A stretch of 64,000 nt of DNA from Azorinus chamasolen (taxonomy: Eukaryota > Mollusca > Bivalvia > Cardiida > Solecurtidae). The position numbers and the translations under genes are program-made. The notes under the pieces are model-generated. The model had not been told where the DNA came from. It saw only the letters and a program-made list of their open reading frames with translations, and made no database searches. The stretch spans positions 8,709,132 to 8,773,131 of the forward strand of contig OY755242.1 of NCBI GenBank assembly GCA_963576725.1. Direction: 5' to 3'. This document shows, piece after piece, positions 30,174 to 40,328 of the stretch (the first letter of the stretch is position 1; the number at the start of each line of letters is the position of its first letter).

Positions 30174-30341
30174 AGAATAACCAGTCTTATACGACCTTAT
30201 ATTTATTGGACACATTAGTCTTAAATAGCAGGTGGCTGCTTAATACAGGACTAAAGTAATGCAGACAGCTCCTATAAGACTTTTTTGCATTACTCTTGAC
30301 ATGTATTAAGCTACCGATGCCCTTACACACCCATACGTATA
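30174..30341 (+). mobile_element. TA-3-like MITE, probably split by TTAA-3
   Basis: AACCAGTCTTATACGACCTT left; core GCAGGTGGCTGCTTAATACA with ACATGTATTAAGCTACC; continues CCCATACGTATACCTC, where TTAA-3 copy 3 begins. The right terminus was not found on the far side. Confidence 0.55.
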
Positions 30342-30342
30342 C

Positions 30343-30707
30343 CTCAACCGATTCCCTCATATTGACGCATCTGTAAAAGTCAACTTCTAAAACCATTGTG
30401 ATAATTAGAGCATTTACTCCATATGAGCAAATGCTCTATTTATCTCAATGGTTTCAAATCTACACCATTCTAATGCCTACCTTTTTTATAGTAAATGCTC
30501 CTTTTCGGTAGATTTATTCAAATGGATCGGGCCCTTTGAAAGTATTCTTAACCCTTTCGCTGCCAATGTCGGATACTGCGTCTGATCAGGATCCAAACTG
30601 TTTGTTACTGTTACTATGTTTTTGAAAATTTGTAGCAGACGACAAAGTTAGCAGACGACAGAGTTTGGCAGCGAAAGGGTTAAATAGCCTATGAGGTAAT
30701 GGGTTGA
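30343..30707 (+). mobile_element. TTAA-3 MITE, copy 3, split by TTAA-2
   Basis: TCAACCGATTCCCTCATATT left and ATGAGGTAATGGGTTGA right, each TTAA with one change. Centre TACTCCATATGAGCAA. The right arm is interrupted at TATTC-TTAA and resumes TTAA-ATAGCCTATGAGG; in copy 2 this site reads GTATTTAAAATAG. Confidence 0.85.
30548..30683 (+). mobile_element. TTAA-2 MITE, copy 4, nested
   Basis: TTAACCCTTTCGCTGCCAAT to TTTGGCAGCGAAAGGGTTAA, 136 bp. The left hairpin arm is deleted (GATACTGCGTCTGATCAGGA), but both termini and both GCAGACGAC motifs are perfect. Its right half matches the copy at 18.6-18.8 kb over about 80 bp. Confidence 0.9.
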
Positions 30708-30725
30708 CTTCTTATACATTGTATA

Positions 30726-30890
30726 CAGTATAACCGCTCAAATTCGTACGTTCAATTCAGTATCAATACCGGTCTTTAAAGCAGGTGGTAGTTTAATAGA
30801 GGATGAAAGACACGCAAACCCTACATTAAGCAGCACCGGCCGAAATATACATTATTATAACTTATAAGTCACGCCCGAGTGGCTTTACTG
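30726..30890 (+). mobile_element. TA-type MITE, degraded
   Basis: CAGTATAACCGCTCAAATTC left; GCAGGTGGTAGTTTAATAGA and CCTACATTAAGCAGCACC arms with centre lost; right CGAGTGGCTTTACTG-TA. Confidence 0.6.
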
Positions 30891-31297
30891 TACCAGTCAG
30901 GTCATCGACCTTCGTTACATGAAATACATATATAGGTATTTCATTTGGGATTATTATAGTATTACCACACTGCGCAATATCCTTTAACATGCTATGGGCC
31001 AATCTTAGACTGCTTTTGCAAACTGTTTGGACCATGCCAAGTCGTTGCGCAACTCGGTGTCTCATCAGGATTCAATCAATTTGACCCTCTGTGACATACG
31101 TGCTGTACGGAAATCGAATACACATTGATGTGGACAAATATTTACACAGATACAAGGTTCGTCAGATTGCTAAGTGACGGGCTTTTCGTAGAACTGTGGC
31201 GAAGCGTTTTATAGGAATACCGCGACCTGAAAATCACCTTTAACTCAATACAGCTCATTACCTGTGTGTTTGCCCACAGCTTAGGACATACAATATA

Positions 31298-31478
31298 CAG
31301 TAAAACCTCTCTATAACGGCCACTAAACACATCAAGTATTTTGTTTTAAAGATAGGTGGTTGCTTAAAGCTCCTATAGGAGCGTTCTGTTTTTACTTTCA
31401 ACTTGCTTTAATCATCCACCTGCCATAAATACCAACTAATTGACACGAATTATTGGACGTTATAGAGAGGTTTTACTG
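31298..31478 (+). mobile_element. TA-1 MITE with recombined left arm
   Basis: CAGTAAAACCTCTCTATAAC to TTATAGAGAGGTTTTACTG. Both outer arms are swapped relative to other copies: the left reads AACACATCAAGTATTTTGTT (normally on the right) and the right reads AAATACCAACTAATTGACAC (normally on the left), i.e. the unique shoulders are inverted with respect to the core centre. Confidence 0.75.
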
Positions 31479-31636
31479 AAGTCTGGCTGAATCGACCACT
31501 TGATTTACTAAAACCAGGTGTTTGCTAATGCAGGGAAGACATAGTGAAGACGATATTTTGTCCTGTATCAATCCTGTTTAAAAAAATCCAGAATGAGACT
31601 TTTTTGAGCGATCGTATAAGAGAGATTTTACTGTAC
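31479..31636 (+). mobile_element. TA-type MITE relic
   Basis: GTCTGGCTGAATCGACCACT left, GTTTGCTAATGCAGGGAAGA arm, right GATCGTATAAGAGAGATTTT-ACTG-TA. Abuts the preceding TA-1 copy. Confidence 0.5.
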
Positions 31637-31729
31637 TATCACATATACAAGGTACAAGGAAATTACATTCGGATGTAACCATTCAAACAATTACAAAAGT
31701 ACATCTCATGCTCCACCTATCGTATGTTT

Positions 31730-31930
31730 ACAATATCCTCAGCTTACCATGTCATCTACTTACGCTTTCGTCCTGCTTACTGTATCGCCTGTCTCCATGT
31801 CGTCTGCTCAAACTGTCATCTGCTTACCATAGCCCCTGCTTACCTTGTCGCCTCATTTTCACCTATTTACTTCGAAATCTGCTGTCCATGTCGTTTCCTT
31901 ACCATTTCTGTTTACCATATCGTCTGCTTA
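31730..31930 (+). repeat. Degenerate GTCGTCTGCTTACC minisatellite
   Basis: About 12 loose 15-17-bp units: CATGTCATCTACTTACGCTT, CATGTCGTCTGCTCAAACTG, CATATCGTCTGCTTA. Same GTCGTCTGC word as the TTAA-2 subterminal motif and the 8.7 kb minisatellite. Confidence 0.65.
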
Positions 31931-32154
31931 TTTTCTATAATTTTTATTTTTTTACGGATCTGGGGTTGAGCTACAGGTTCTACCAACTTAATTCCACAGC
32001 CCTTCTATAGAAGGCATAGTAACCCATTGGTACATGCATGTCTATTGGGTCGTATTCGGAATATTTCAAATTACTTTTAGCATGATCTGGATCCAGACTG
32101 ATTACTACAGTAATGTCTGGCTAATACAACCACCGAACAGAAGCCTCTTTCTGG

Positions 32155-32191
32155 ATAGATCGATCGATAGATAGATAGATAGATAGATAGC
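32155..32191 (+). repeat. (GATA)n microsatellite
   Basis: GATAGATCGATCGATAGATA followed by pure GATA repeats, about 37 bp, inside a TA-type MITE left arm. Confidence 0.9.
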
Positions 32192-32231
32192 TCCTATAAG
32201 TATGATCATTTAGCATCACATCGGTCCTGCA

Positions 32232-32435
32232 TTAACCCATTACCTCATAGGCTACTTTTAGATACAACCTCTTTGAATAAATCTAACCAGAGAAAGGGAA
32301 ACTTTTACATTTTTGTAGTTTGAAACCATTGTGATAAATAGAGCATTTGCTCCTATGCTCTATTTATCACGATGGTTTCACAAAGTGACTTTTTACAGAG
32401 TCGTCAAAAGTCGTCAATATTAGGGAATGGGTTGA
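32232..32435 (-). mobile_element. TTAA-3 MITE, copy 4, nested
   Basis: TTAACCCATTACCTCATAGG to AATATTAGGGAATGGGTTGA, 204 bp, reverse orientation. The hairpin centre is shortened (GAGCATTTGCTCCTATGCTC). Confidence 0.85.
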
Positions 32436-32474
32436 GCTACCACCTGTTCTAAAATGTGGAATTATACTTGTTTA

Positions 32475-32818
32475 AAATTTTCGGTATATCAGAATTTAGA
32501 CCCTTTTAGGCAGGTGGCTGCTTAATGCATGGTGAAAGTCATGCAGAAAGCTCCTAGAGGAGCTTTCTGCATGACTTTCACCATGCATTAAGCTGCCACC
32601 TGTCTTAGATATCGATAATAATACGTATTTTAGTGTTTTATCGAATTTTCGGTATAGAAGAATTTAGACCCTTTTAGGCAGGTGGCTGCTTAATGCATGG
32701 TGAAAGTCATGCAGAAAGCTCCTTCTGCATGACTTTCACCATGCATTAAGCTGTCACCTGTCTTAAAGATCGATAATGATACGTATTTTGGTGTTCGAAT
32801 AATCGAAGTTTTACTGTA
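32475..32818 (+). mobile_element. TA-2-like MITE body in tandem duplicate
   Basis: ATTTTCGGTATA ... GACCCTTTTAGGCAGGTGGC occurs at about 32475 and 32643 (period about 168 bp). The first copy has an intact palindrome (AGCTCCTAGAGGAGCT); in the second the centre is reduced to AGCTCCTTCTGC. Only the second has a right terminus (CGAAGTTTTACTG-TA). Confidence 0.75.
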
Positions 32819-33016
32819 TATTGAAAAATAGTTACTTTGAATATGTAGCAATATAGGACAGATCAATATACCCGTGAGAGAACGTTTGTATGGAAAGGTC
32901 ATTCACGAATGAAATGTCACATGTCTATTGTGCAGATATCCCCCATTAAATCACAATATCCCTATTTTGGTTGAATAGATTAATACATAGCCCGCCAGTC
33001 ACAACTATAGTTCCAT

Positions 33017-33073
33017 TTGCAAACAGTGTAGACCCAGATGATGTAGACTCATCTGGGTCTGCACTGTTTGCCA
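33017..33073. repeat. TTAA-6-type hairpin, short
   Basis: TTTGCAAACAGTGTAGACCC with GGGTCTGCACTGTTTGCC; the inner loop is AGATGATGTAGACTCATCT instead of the usual GCTCC centre. Confidence 0.7.
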
Positions 33074-33179
33074 TGGAAAATACATGCATGTGTGCGCTAT
33101 GCTTTTGTCTAGGAAAATTATTTCTACAAATCCTGTATATTTTTGTAAAGATTAATATTCAGAGAGGACAGAATAGCTA

Positions 33180-33766
33180 TGGGTACTAATAAGTAGGCTA
33201 ATAGCCCAAACAAAAAACGCACATTTTCAATAACAGCGTAAACATTTATATTTATTATATTCAATTATTGTTGTGAAAATTGTCAAATTGTCAATTTGAA
33301 CTTCTACCGAAAAATGCCCCATGTGATACGATAAAACCCATTTTCTTCAATACTTGTTTTTTTTTTGTTGTACACTAAACTATCATCGGCCTTTGTTAAA
33401 AGGTTATTAAACTGAAACGCAAAAAGAATAGATATTAATATATTTGCAAATAACGTCGGGTCTTCGATATAACACGTGAACGTTGTTCTTCTCCGACGTT
33501 TATTCGACTGGTTTTCTGCCTATACAGTTCTTTAGGCAAATAATTTGTACAATTGTATGCATTTTTAAAACGCGTTGCAAATATAGACTATCAATTCAAT
33601 AGTCTGTGTTCCAAATTTAAAATACGCCGTACGGCAGCCATAGCATATGTGACAACTGCACTATATGGCGCGGCGCCCATAGAAATTATATTAGTCGTGG
33701 AAATTTTAGACCGTACCGCCGGCGTGGAAATATGACTGAGGCTTTATATAGATTGTATTCCTGGTC
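33180..33766. other. Low-repeat AT-rich DNA
   Basis: No MITE signature. Weak internal symmetry is seen at 33590-33720 (ATACGCCGTACGGCAGCC and AGACCGTACCGCCGGCGT), possibly one end of an unidentified element. A 60-codon frame here shows no domain. Confidence 0.4.
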
Positions 33767-34180
33767 TTAACCCTTTACAATGTATCTGATAAAGGTGCGC
33801 CTTTTGGTGCCTTTGCAAATAGAGTAGATCCTGATCATATAGCTCCTACAAGATCTGATTTGTTTGTAATTTGAAAAACATAAACTACTCCAATGTCTGC
33901 CATAACCGAAAGAAACCCCGTGTTAATACGCCATTATAATGAATAATAAATTCAATTAACCCTTTACTCCCTTAAAACTCCTTTCTACGCTTTTGCAAAC
34001 AAAGTAGACCCAGACTAGACGGCTCCTGTAGGAGGCGTCTGATTAGAGTATGCTATGTTTGATTATGGTATTCCATAGCTTCTGTCATTGCTACAACGTC
34101 CTGTGTCCATGTGTTATATTGATAATTAATTTTCTTTATGTCATTATTTATTACATGGATATTCATGGTCTAAAGGTTAG
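33767..34180 (+). mobile_element. Two TTAA-4 MITEs, one inside the other
   Basis: The first starts TTAACCCTTTACAATGTATC (33767) and runs to ATAATAAATTCAATTAA, where a second starts TTAACCCTTTACTCCCTTAA (33956) and runs to GATATTCATGGTCTAAAGG-TTAG (34180). The continuation of the first copy after 34180 is not recognisable; 34190-34350 is a third, reverse-oriented, degraded copy. Confidence 0.65.
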
Positions 34181-34604
34181 TTGGTGTCGTGTGTCATTAT
34201 ATCTAATTTTGGCTATGAAAAAACTGTAAAATAAGATCTAAATGATGTCTAAAGAAAACAGAACATACACAGACCAGACGGAGCCTTGTGACATTGGTCT
34301 ACTCGGTTTACAAATGCGTGAAAATACGGTTATTTGAAAGAAATGGTTAATTCGTCCTTGCTGTTACGCAGTCTGTTTGGGATCCCGTAGAATTAAGGAT
34401 CTTGATTGGACTGGGCTTGTGTCTGGGGTTTAGCTGGGCACAATGGGTGAATGTTGTACCTCCTATAATACTGCTTGTGTAATAGTCTCTCATATTTCTG
34501 TATAGAAATGTCTGTATGGTAATTTATCAACTTTGTTTTAGTATGTCTACATGTATACTATATTATTGTATCATGCAAAGTGAGACTTTAATGACTATAT
34601 AACA

Positions 34605-35335
34605 TGAATATTCATCAGGTAAAGGGTTAACACTAGACACTGTTACAGGCACCAGCCTCTAGTTATTGACCACACTACATCAGGTAAAAGGTTAACGCTA
34701 GACACTGTTACAGGTACCAGCCTCTAGCTATTGACCACACTACATCAGGTAAAGGTTAACGCTAGACACTGTTACAGGTACCAGCCTCTAGCTATTGACC
34801 ACACTACATCAGGTAAAGGGTTAACGCTAGACACTGTTACAGGTACCAGCCTCTAGCTATTGACCACACTACATCAGGTAAAAGGTTAACGCTAGACACT
34901 GTTACAGGTACCAGCCTCTAGCTATTGACCACACTACATCAGGTAAAGGGTTAACACTAGACACTGCTACAGGTACCAGCCTCTAGCTATTGACCACACT
35001 ACATCAGGTATAGGGTTAACACTAGACACTGCTACAGGTACCAGCCTCTAGTCTAGTTATTGACCACACTACATCAGGTAAAGGGTTAACGCTAGACACT
35101 GTTACAGGTACCAGCCTCTAGTCTAGTTATTGACCACACTACATCAGGTAAAGGGTTAACGCTAGACACTGTTACAGGTACCAGCCTCTAGTTATTGACC
35201 ACACTACATCAGGTAAAGGGTTAACGCTAGACACTGTTACAGGTACCAGCCTCTAGTTATTGACCACACTACATCAGGTAAAGGGTTAACGCTAGACATT
35301 GTTACAGGTACCAGCCTCTAGTTATTGACCCAACT
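34605..35335 (+). repeat. 65-bp array, about 11 copies, seeded at a MITE end
   Basis: Unit CATCAGGTAAAGGGTTAACG ... CTCTAGCTATTGACCACACTA. Two units carry an extra TCTAG (GTCTAGTTATTG). The first unit continues leftward into ACATGAATATTCATCAGGTA, i.e. the TTAA-4 right terminus; GGTAAAGGGTTAA in each unit is that terminus plus its TTAA. Confidence 0.95.
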
Positions 35336-35394
35336 AGTTTCTCCACAGGTATATTCAAAGGTTAGCCGACATTGAAAACTAACATAATTGAATA

Positions 35395-35601
35395 CAGTAG
35401 AACCTGGCTTAAGCGACCATTAAAAAGAGATCTAATTATAGGTCTGTTAGGGAGATGTTAGCTCAATGTAGGTCAAAAGTAATGCAGAAAGCTCCGAAAT
35501 GCAGAAAGCTCCTTTCGGAGCTTTCTGCATTACTTAAGCAACCGCCAGTGTTTTAAAGACTCCTATGTTCAAACAATGAATGATTAAGACAGGTTCTACT
35601 G
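35395..35601 (+). mobile_element. TA-3-related MITE
   Basis: CAGTAGAACCTGGCTTAAGC to ATTAAGACAGGTTCTACTG. The core has a partial left-arm duplication (AATGCAGAAAGCTCCG, AATGCAGAAAGCTCCTTTCG) before AGCTTTCTGCATTACTT. Confidence 0.75.
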
Positions 35602-35811
35602 TAGAATTATTAAGACAGGTTCTACTGTAGAATGATTAAGACAGAATGATAAAGACAGGTTCTACTGTAGAATGGTTAAGACAGGTTCTACTGTAGAATG
35701 ACTAATACATTAAGACAGGTTCTACTGTAGAATGATTAAGACAGGTTCTACTGTAGAATGATTAAGACAGGTTCTACTGTAGAATGATTAAGACAGGTTC
35801 TACTGTAGAAT
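35581..35811 (+). repeat. 26-bp array made of a MITE terminus
   Basis: About eight to nine units of GATTAAGACAGGTTCTACTG-TAGAAT. The unit is the right end of the TA-3-type element at 35395-35601 plus 6 bp; several units are truncated or contain inserted ACTAATACA. Confidence 0.9.
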
Positions 35812-36656
35812 ATTCCACTCTCTTACAAAATTAGTCTTATATGATTTTCATACTTAATTTCAGTTTGAAACAAATTTCTAATTTAGAAACTTTCTGAAAG
35901 CGGAGCCTGGTGTGGATCTACACGGTTTGCCAGAACCTGATCTGGATATACACTTTTTTCAGAATGTTCTGTCTCATTGCGTAAGGCATACTTTGCCACA
36001 AATAAAAATAACTCTGAATACATGATCGGTTAAGGAATACAGCTACGCAGGTATGCCTGCGGTGACTTGTTTCTATTTTAAGTAAAATGCAGGTTAATTA
36101 ACCCGATTTCTTCGAAATGCCCTAAAACATTCCATAGTTATAACGTACAGCATTCTTCGGGAATCATTACTGTTAAATTGTCCGACAATGCGTCATAAAC
36201 TGGAAAACCATGTACTCATAGATCAATGTTAAACTTGACATATGAACTGGACCTACGCCAAAAGTATACAACTGGACATTCCCAACTGAAGTGTTATTAC
36301 TCCATTCGCAAATAATTAAACCATTTTCAGTCGATTGATATCTGACATTTGTTTTGTTTTACTTGTTTGTATTGGTTGTTCGGCGCTTTATATTAAGATT
36401 ATTTCAGTTTTATCGCTAGTACCTGTTTCTTTAATTTCTAAACTGGCTACAATGTTCTACTTTTCATAATTCATAATAAATATTTTGTCCATGAGTATTC
36501 AGTAGGACTAAACATAGAACAGGGAGGAGGTTAAAAATAATTCAATTCATTATAGTGGATTCTTCCGTGTTTCTATAATGGATTAGTCCATTTTTTATTT
36601 AAGGGGTGCCTGGCCTAATTTTCAAATTCGTTTTGTTTTAGATTGAAATTCCTATC
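35812..36656. other. Low-repeat DNA with TTAA-4 scraps
   Basis: 35890-35960 has HP/TTAA-4 core scraps (GGAGCCTGGTGTGGATCTAC). 36400-36535 is a TTAA-4b right end (GAGTATTCAGTAGGACTAAA, GAACAGGGAGGAGGTTAA). Between them nothing is recognised. Confidence 0.5.
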
Positions 36657-36726
36657 AGCAAACAGTGTAGACTCTGATCAGACGCCGCATTATGCGACGT
36701 CTGATCAGAGTCTACACTGTTTATCT
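36657..36726. repeat. Near-perfect 70-bp hairpin
   Basis: CAGCAAACAGTGTAGACTCT pairs with AGAGTCTACACTGTTTATCT; inner arms GATCAGACGCCGCATTATGC. The core resembles TTAA-5 (GATCAGACGCCGC) but no TTAA termini flank it. Confidence 0.75.
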
Positions 36727-38177
36727 ACATCCCATATATGGGATCGTAGGAGAAAATTAGTTAATGTGCCCATAGCTATGGCCATACAGGTATGCACGTT
36801 CAGTAAAGCACATTTAAATCGATCTCCAAAAAGAAGCGTACTTCAGGTGGTAGCTTAAAGCGTTGTGAACAGTATTTAGAAATATTTCACGGGAGTTTAA
36901 TTCAAGTCTGGTGACCTTGAAGATGAGTTTCACTTTATTTGTGTTTGTAGTCGGTTTAATGATTTACGGAACAATATATTAAGAAATATTACATAATTAT
37001 CTAGACCTTCTATGATGAAGTTTGTTGAGCTGAGTTCTAGAAAAAAAAAACAGTTATGTGTAATCTAAGTAAATATATAAAAACTGATTTGACTATTACA
37101 TACTCTCAATATATGTAAGCAAATGTATTCATCCTCTATTGTTGTAGTTGTATATGTCACGTGACTTTTGTATATTTTGGAAAATAGGAGTGACCTGTCG
37201 TTTTTATCTAATATTTGTGTTTTTTCCAAACTATTCCATTCATACAAAAGGATTTTGCTTAAATTGACAAGCAAATTTCTCGTGAAGCTCGTACAGTTGG
37301 TTAGACTCCCTATACATTGTAGTAATTAAATAACTTATAAGTTGAAATAGTCGGTAAAAATATTAGTTATTGGGTTTCTCACTGACCCACTACGGAAATA
37401 CATGTAGGCCTATATGGGGTCTGTAGGATGAATAGGGGACGAGGCGATAGCCAAGTCCCCATATTCATCTACATACCTACTATATTTCCGTAAGTAGGTC
37501 AGAGACAAACTCAATAACTGATTTATTTCATAGATTACTTTAAATCATTGATTTTGACTCAGATGATGAACATGGTTATTGTTACTGAAATGACTTTTAC
37601 GTTTTCAAAAATGACGTCATTTTATTATATTTTTGCAGTTGCGCGTCACAATTTTGCAGGTCTAAATTTTACGTAAACAAAAAAGACCAAGCAAACAAAA
37701 AGTTGTTAAAACTGTGCCAATCCGTTATGTTTAGTGAATACTTGTTAAAATGAGTAATAGCATGAATCAGAATAATGATTAAAAAGGCGAAATATTTTGA
37801 ATGGCGTTAATCTTTTTGTAGAGTGCCAATAGTGGGTCAGCTACTGACCCTCTTTAGAAATATAGAGGGTCACCACGTGACTGTTCTTATCCAATAAAAA
37901 GGCCAGAAACTAGTTTGAGGTGAAATGAAATACAATAGTGGTATAATCCCAATCTACGTGTCATCTATAAAATAAAAACGACACGTCATATCATTTAAAC
38001 AGTGTTGTTACTGTTGCTCCAAGGCAGAACTGTATCTCGTTTGGATGCATTACAAAGATAATCTTTCCATCGTCATCTAAGCTTTCGAATTGCGGGTTAA
38101 GAAAGCGTGTCTTAGATATACAATTTTCATGTAAATCTAAGTATATATCTTGGCTTGACTTGACTTGATCCAGATAT
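36727..38177. other. Low-repeat AT-rich region, no gene seen
   Basis: Apart from the hairpin at 37365-37520, I find no repeat family and no extended coding frame. Paired TGACCC and GGGTCA motifs recur at about 37380, 37833 and 37845, possibly relics of the same hairpin family. Confidence 0.4.
37365..37520. repeat. Family J: 156-bp hairpin
   Basis: AGTTATTGGGTTTCTCACTG ... CCCACTACGGAAATACATGT pairs with TACTATATTTCCGTAAGTAG ... CAAACTCAATAACTG. Inner arms ATGAATAGGGGAC and GTCCCCATATTCAT close a loop GAGGCGATAGCCAA. No CAGT or TTAA termini. Confidence 0.7.
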
Positions 38178-38350
38178 TATTTGTCATCTGCTGCGGGTGT
38201 CCAATCAGCTGGGGTAGGCAGCAGGCGGCTAGTTCGTCTAACACCAGATCTCCATGTAGCTCTGTCTAGTGGATCGAGGTCATCAAGGCTGCATACGTTA
38301 ATATTAGCCTTTACACAGTCTGACCATGACCAGCTGAATGGTATTAGTAC
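38178..38350 (-). pseudogene. C-terminal remnant of a non-LTR retrotransposon ORF2
   Basis: The minus strand reads an uninterrupted tail of about 54 codons ending in TAA at about 38178: ...VCSLDDLDPLDRATWRSGVR, RTSRLLPTPADWTPAADDK. The signatures DR-x-x-WRSGVR and LLPTPA-x-x-TPAA are typical of the extreme C-terminus of an invertebrate LINE polymerase protein (recognised from memory of the family, not searched). No RT domain lies upstream on the minus strand (38350-39000), so this is a severely truncated insertion of the 3' end, as 5'-truncated LINE copies usually are. Confidence 0.55.
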
Positions 38351-38384
38351 CTACTTTCATACATTGAATCGGTAAATAAAAAGT

Positions 38385-38875
38385 TATTGTCCCGCCAAGA
38401 AAATATGTAAAAGGAAAGTAACTTGCGCTTGTGCATTACACTACACCTCATCATGCTTGTTACATATGAGAAGTTTCAAATCAATTGAACCAGTAGATAA
38501 AGAGTTATTGTCCGGACGACAAAAAATGAAAAAGGGGAATAACTCCAAAAGTATTGATGCTAGAGTTATGGCCCTTGTGCATGACACTACCCCTCATCAT
38601 GATTGTTCCATATGTGAAGTTTCAAATCAATTGAACCTGTAGATAAAGAGTCATTGTCCGGACAAAAATATGTAAAAGGGGAATAACTCCAAAATATTGA
38701 TGCTAGAGTTATGGACCTTGGGCATGACACTAGCCCTCATCATGCTTCTTCAATGTGTGAAGTTATAATGAATTTGGCATAACTTTGTAGGAGATATGAC
38801 CCGGACACGAAGCGTGACGGACGGACGGACGGAATCGAGCAAACCTATAGTCCGTGGGGGACTAATAATGTGGTT
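38385..38875 (+). repeat. Dispersed repeat with about 150-190-bp tandem structure
   Basis: AGTTATTGTCC-GG and GGGGAATAACTCCAAAA recur at about 38385/38505/38650 and CTCATCATGCTTGTTACATA-type blocks at 38447, 38592 and 38736. The tail GACGGACGGACGGAATCGAG then TCCGTGGGGGACTAATAAT resembles ends of dispersed bivalve repeats (general knowledge). Confidence 0.6.
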
Positions 38876-39780
38876 GGATATGTATGACAGATAGTATACA
38901 TGGTGTGTAAAATAGACAGAAACGGGTGGATCGGATAGATGGGGTCTGATAGGCATGACATATGGGATAGAATGGGTTGGATAGATGTGATCGGATGGAT
39001 GTGAGATAGTTGAGATTGGATTGTTGTGGTACATGAGATTTGATGGGTATGATATATTGGATAGGATGCATAGGACATGCTGGATAGAATGAGTAGGATA
39101 GATGGGGTGGGATTGTAGGGTAGATGGGTGGGGTTGTAGGAGAGATGGGGTGGGGTTGTAGGGTAGATGGGTGGGGTTGTAGGAGAGATGGGTGGGGTTG
39201 TAGGGTAGATGGGTGGGGTTGTAGGAGAGATGGGGTGGGGTTGTAGGGTAGATGGGTGGGGTTGTAGGAGAGATGGGGTGGGGTTGTAGGGTAGATGGGT
39301 GGGGTTGTAGGAGAGATGGGGTGGGGTTGTAGGGTAGATGACATTAGTAGGGTAGATGGGGTGGGATTGGTAGAATGAAAGTTATTCGTAGAATGTATGG
39401 GATGGGCAGGTAAAGACTGGTGGGATTGGATGGGTTGGGTAGGATACATAGAATTGAATGGGTACCATAAATATGATTATAAATATTGGGATGGATGGGG
39501 TTGGTGGGGTTATTGGGTGTTTGGGTGGATAGATTGGATATGATGGGTAGGGTATATGAGATGGGATGGGTAGGGTATATGAGATGGGATGGGTAGGGTA
39601 TATGAGAGTAGGGTATATGAGATGGGATGGGTAGGGTATATGAGATGGGATGGGTAGGGTATATGAGATGGGATGGGTAGGGTATATGAGATGGGATGGA
39701 TAGGGTATATGAGATGGGATGGGTAGGGTATATGAGATGGGATGGGTAGGGTATATGAGATGGGATGGGTAGGGTAGAGA
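38876..39780 (+). repeat. G-rich minisatellite, two sub-arrays
   Basis: Almost pyrimidine-poor plus strand. 39090-39350: about 20/42-bp units alternating GGGTAGATGGGTGGGGTTGT and GGAGAGATGGGGTGGGGTTG. 39545-39777: 23-bp units GGGTAGGGTATATGAGATGG, about ten copies. 38876-39090 is a degenerate GGATAGATGGG/GGTATG lead-in. Long Pro/Ile/Tyr/His frames on the minus strand are by-products. Confidence 0.9.
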
Positions 39781-39860
39781 AGGCGGTATTGGCAGCATAC
39801 ACATGCAATGTCAGCGGTCCAGATAAAATGTACATATTTTCAAGTATAGCTTTTTCAAGA

Positions 39861-39982
39861 ATAACCCTATACTGTGGCCACTCTTCAGAATCGTCTCAAA
39901 GAGACGGTTCGAAAGAGTGGTAAAGAGTCGTCTCTTCGAGACGATTCTAAAGAATGGTCACAGTATAGGGTTTGGTGGAGAA
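39861..39982. repeat. Family H hairpin, copy 1
   Basis: AACCCTATACTGTGGCCACT ... CAGAATCGTCTCAAAGAGAC (39862-39904) pairs with 39930-39972; inner GTGGTAAAGAGTC forms the loop. Ends read CCCTAT/ATAGGG, followed by TTTGGTGGAGAA, a conserved shoulder also at 45.4 and 48.0 kb. Confidence 0.75.
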
Positions 39983-40328
39983 TTGACGACTTACCTATTG
40001 TTGTGTAGCTATGTAGTATATATATGCTTTGGTTGGTGGTTAGTCATAATGGTTGACTAATGGACTAATATATAATGGGTTGGGGACTAGCCGTATGAAC
40101 GGCTGGACGAAAGGATGAGCTGATAGAGGGCTACCTGAAAGGGTGTATATAACATCATAACAAGACGGACAGGCCGGTGGACGGGTCTACTGAGTGATAG
40201 AACAATGAAATTGACTGACGAATGAATAAATAGATGAACGATAGGATGGATAGACGAGAGTTTGTATCCACCTGAATTGGAAACCACAGTTGTGATATAC
40301 AAAACAACCGCCTTTTCTTTAAACATTA

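Larger units (their letters stand above)
32105..32475 (+). mobile_element. TA-3-like MITE with GATA run and nested TTAA-3
   Basis: GTCTGGCTAATACAACCACC left; a (GATA)n tract follows; the core CTCCTATAAGTATGATCATT runs to GGTCCTGCA-TTAA, is split by TTAA-3 copy 4, and resumes GCTACCACCTGTTCT. The right terminus is unclear. Confidence 0.6.

Noticed and set aside
38876..39780. Telomere-like GGGTTG/GGGTAG repeats
   Set aside because: No TTAGGG tandem run; unit lengths of 20-42 and 23 bp fit a minisatellite, not a telomere.
38862..39835. 140-195-codon Pro/Ile/Tyr/His-rich frames on the minus strand
   Set aside because: Pure translation of the G-rich minisatellite; all three frames are open to a similar extent.
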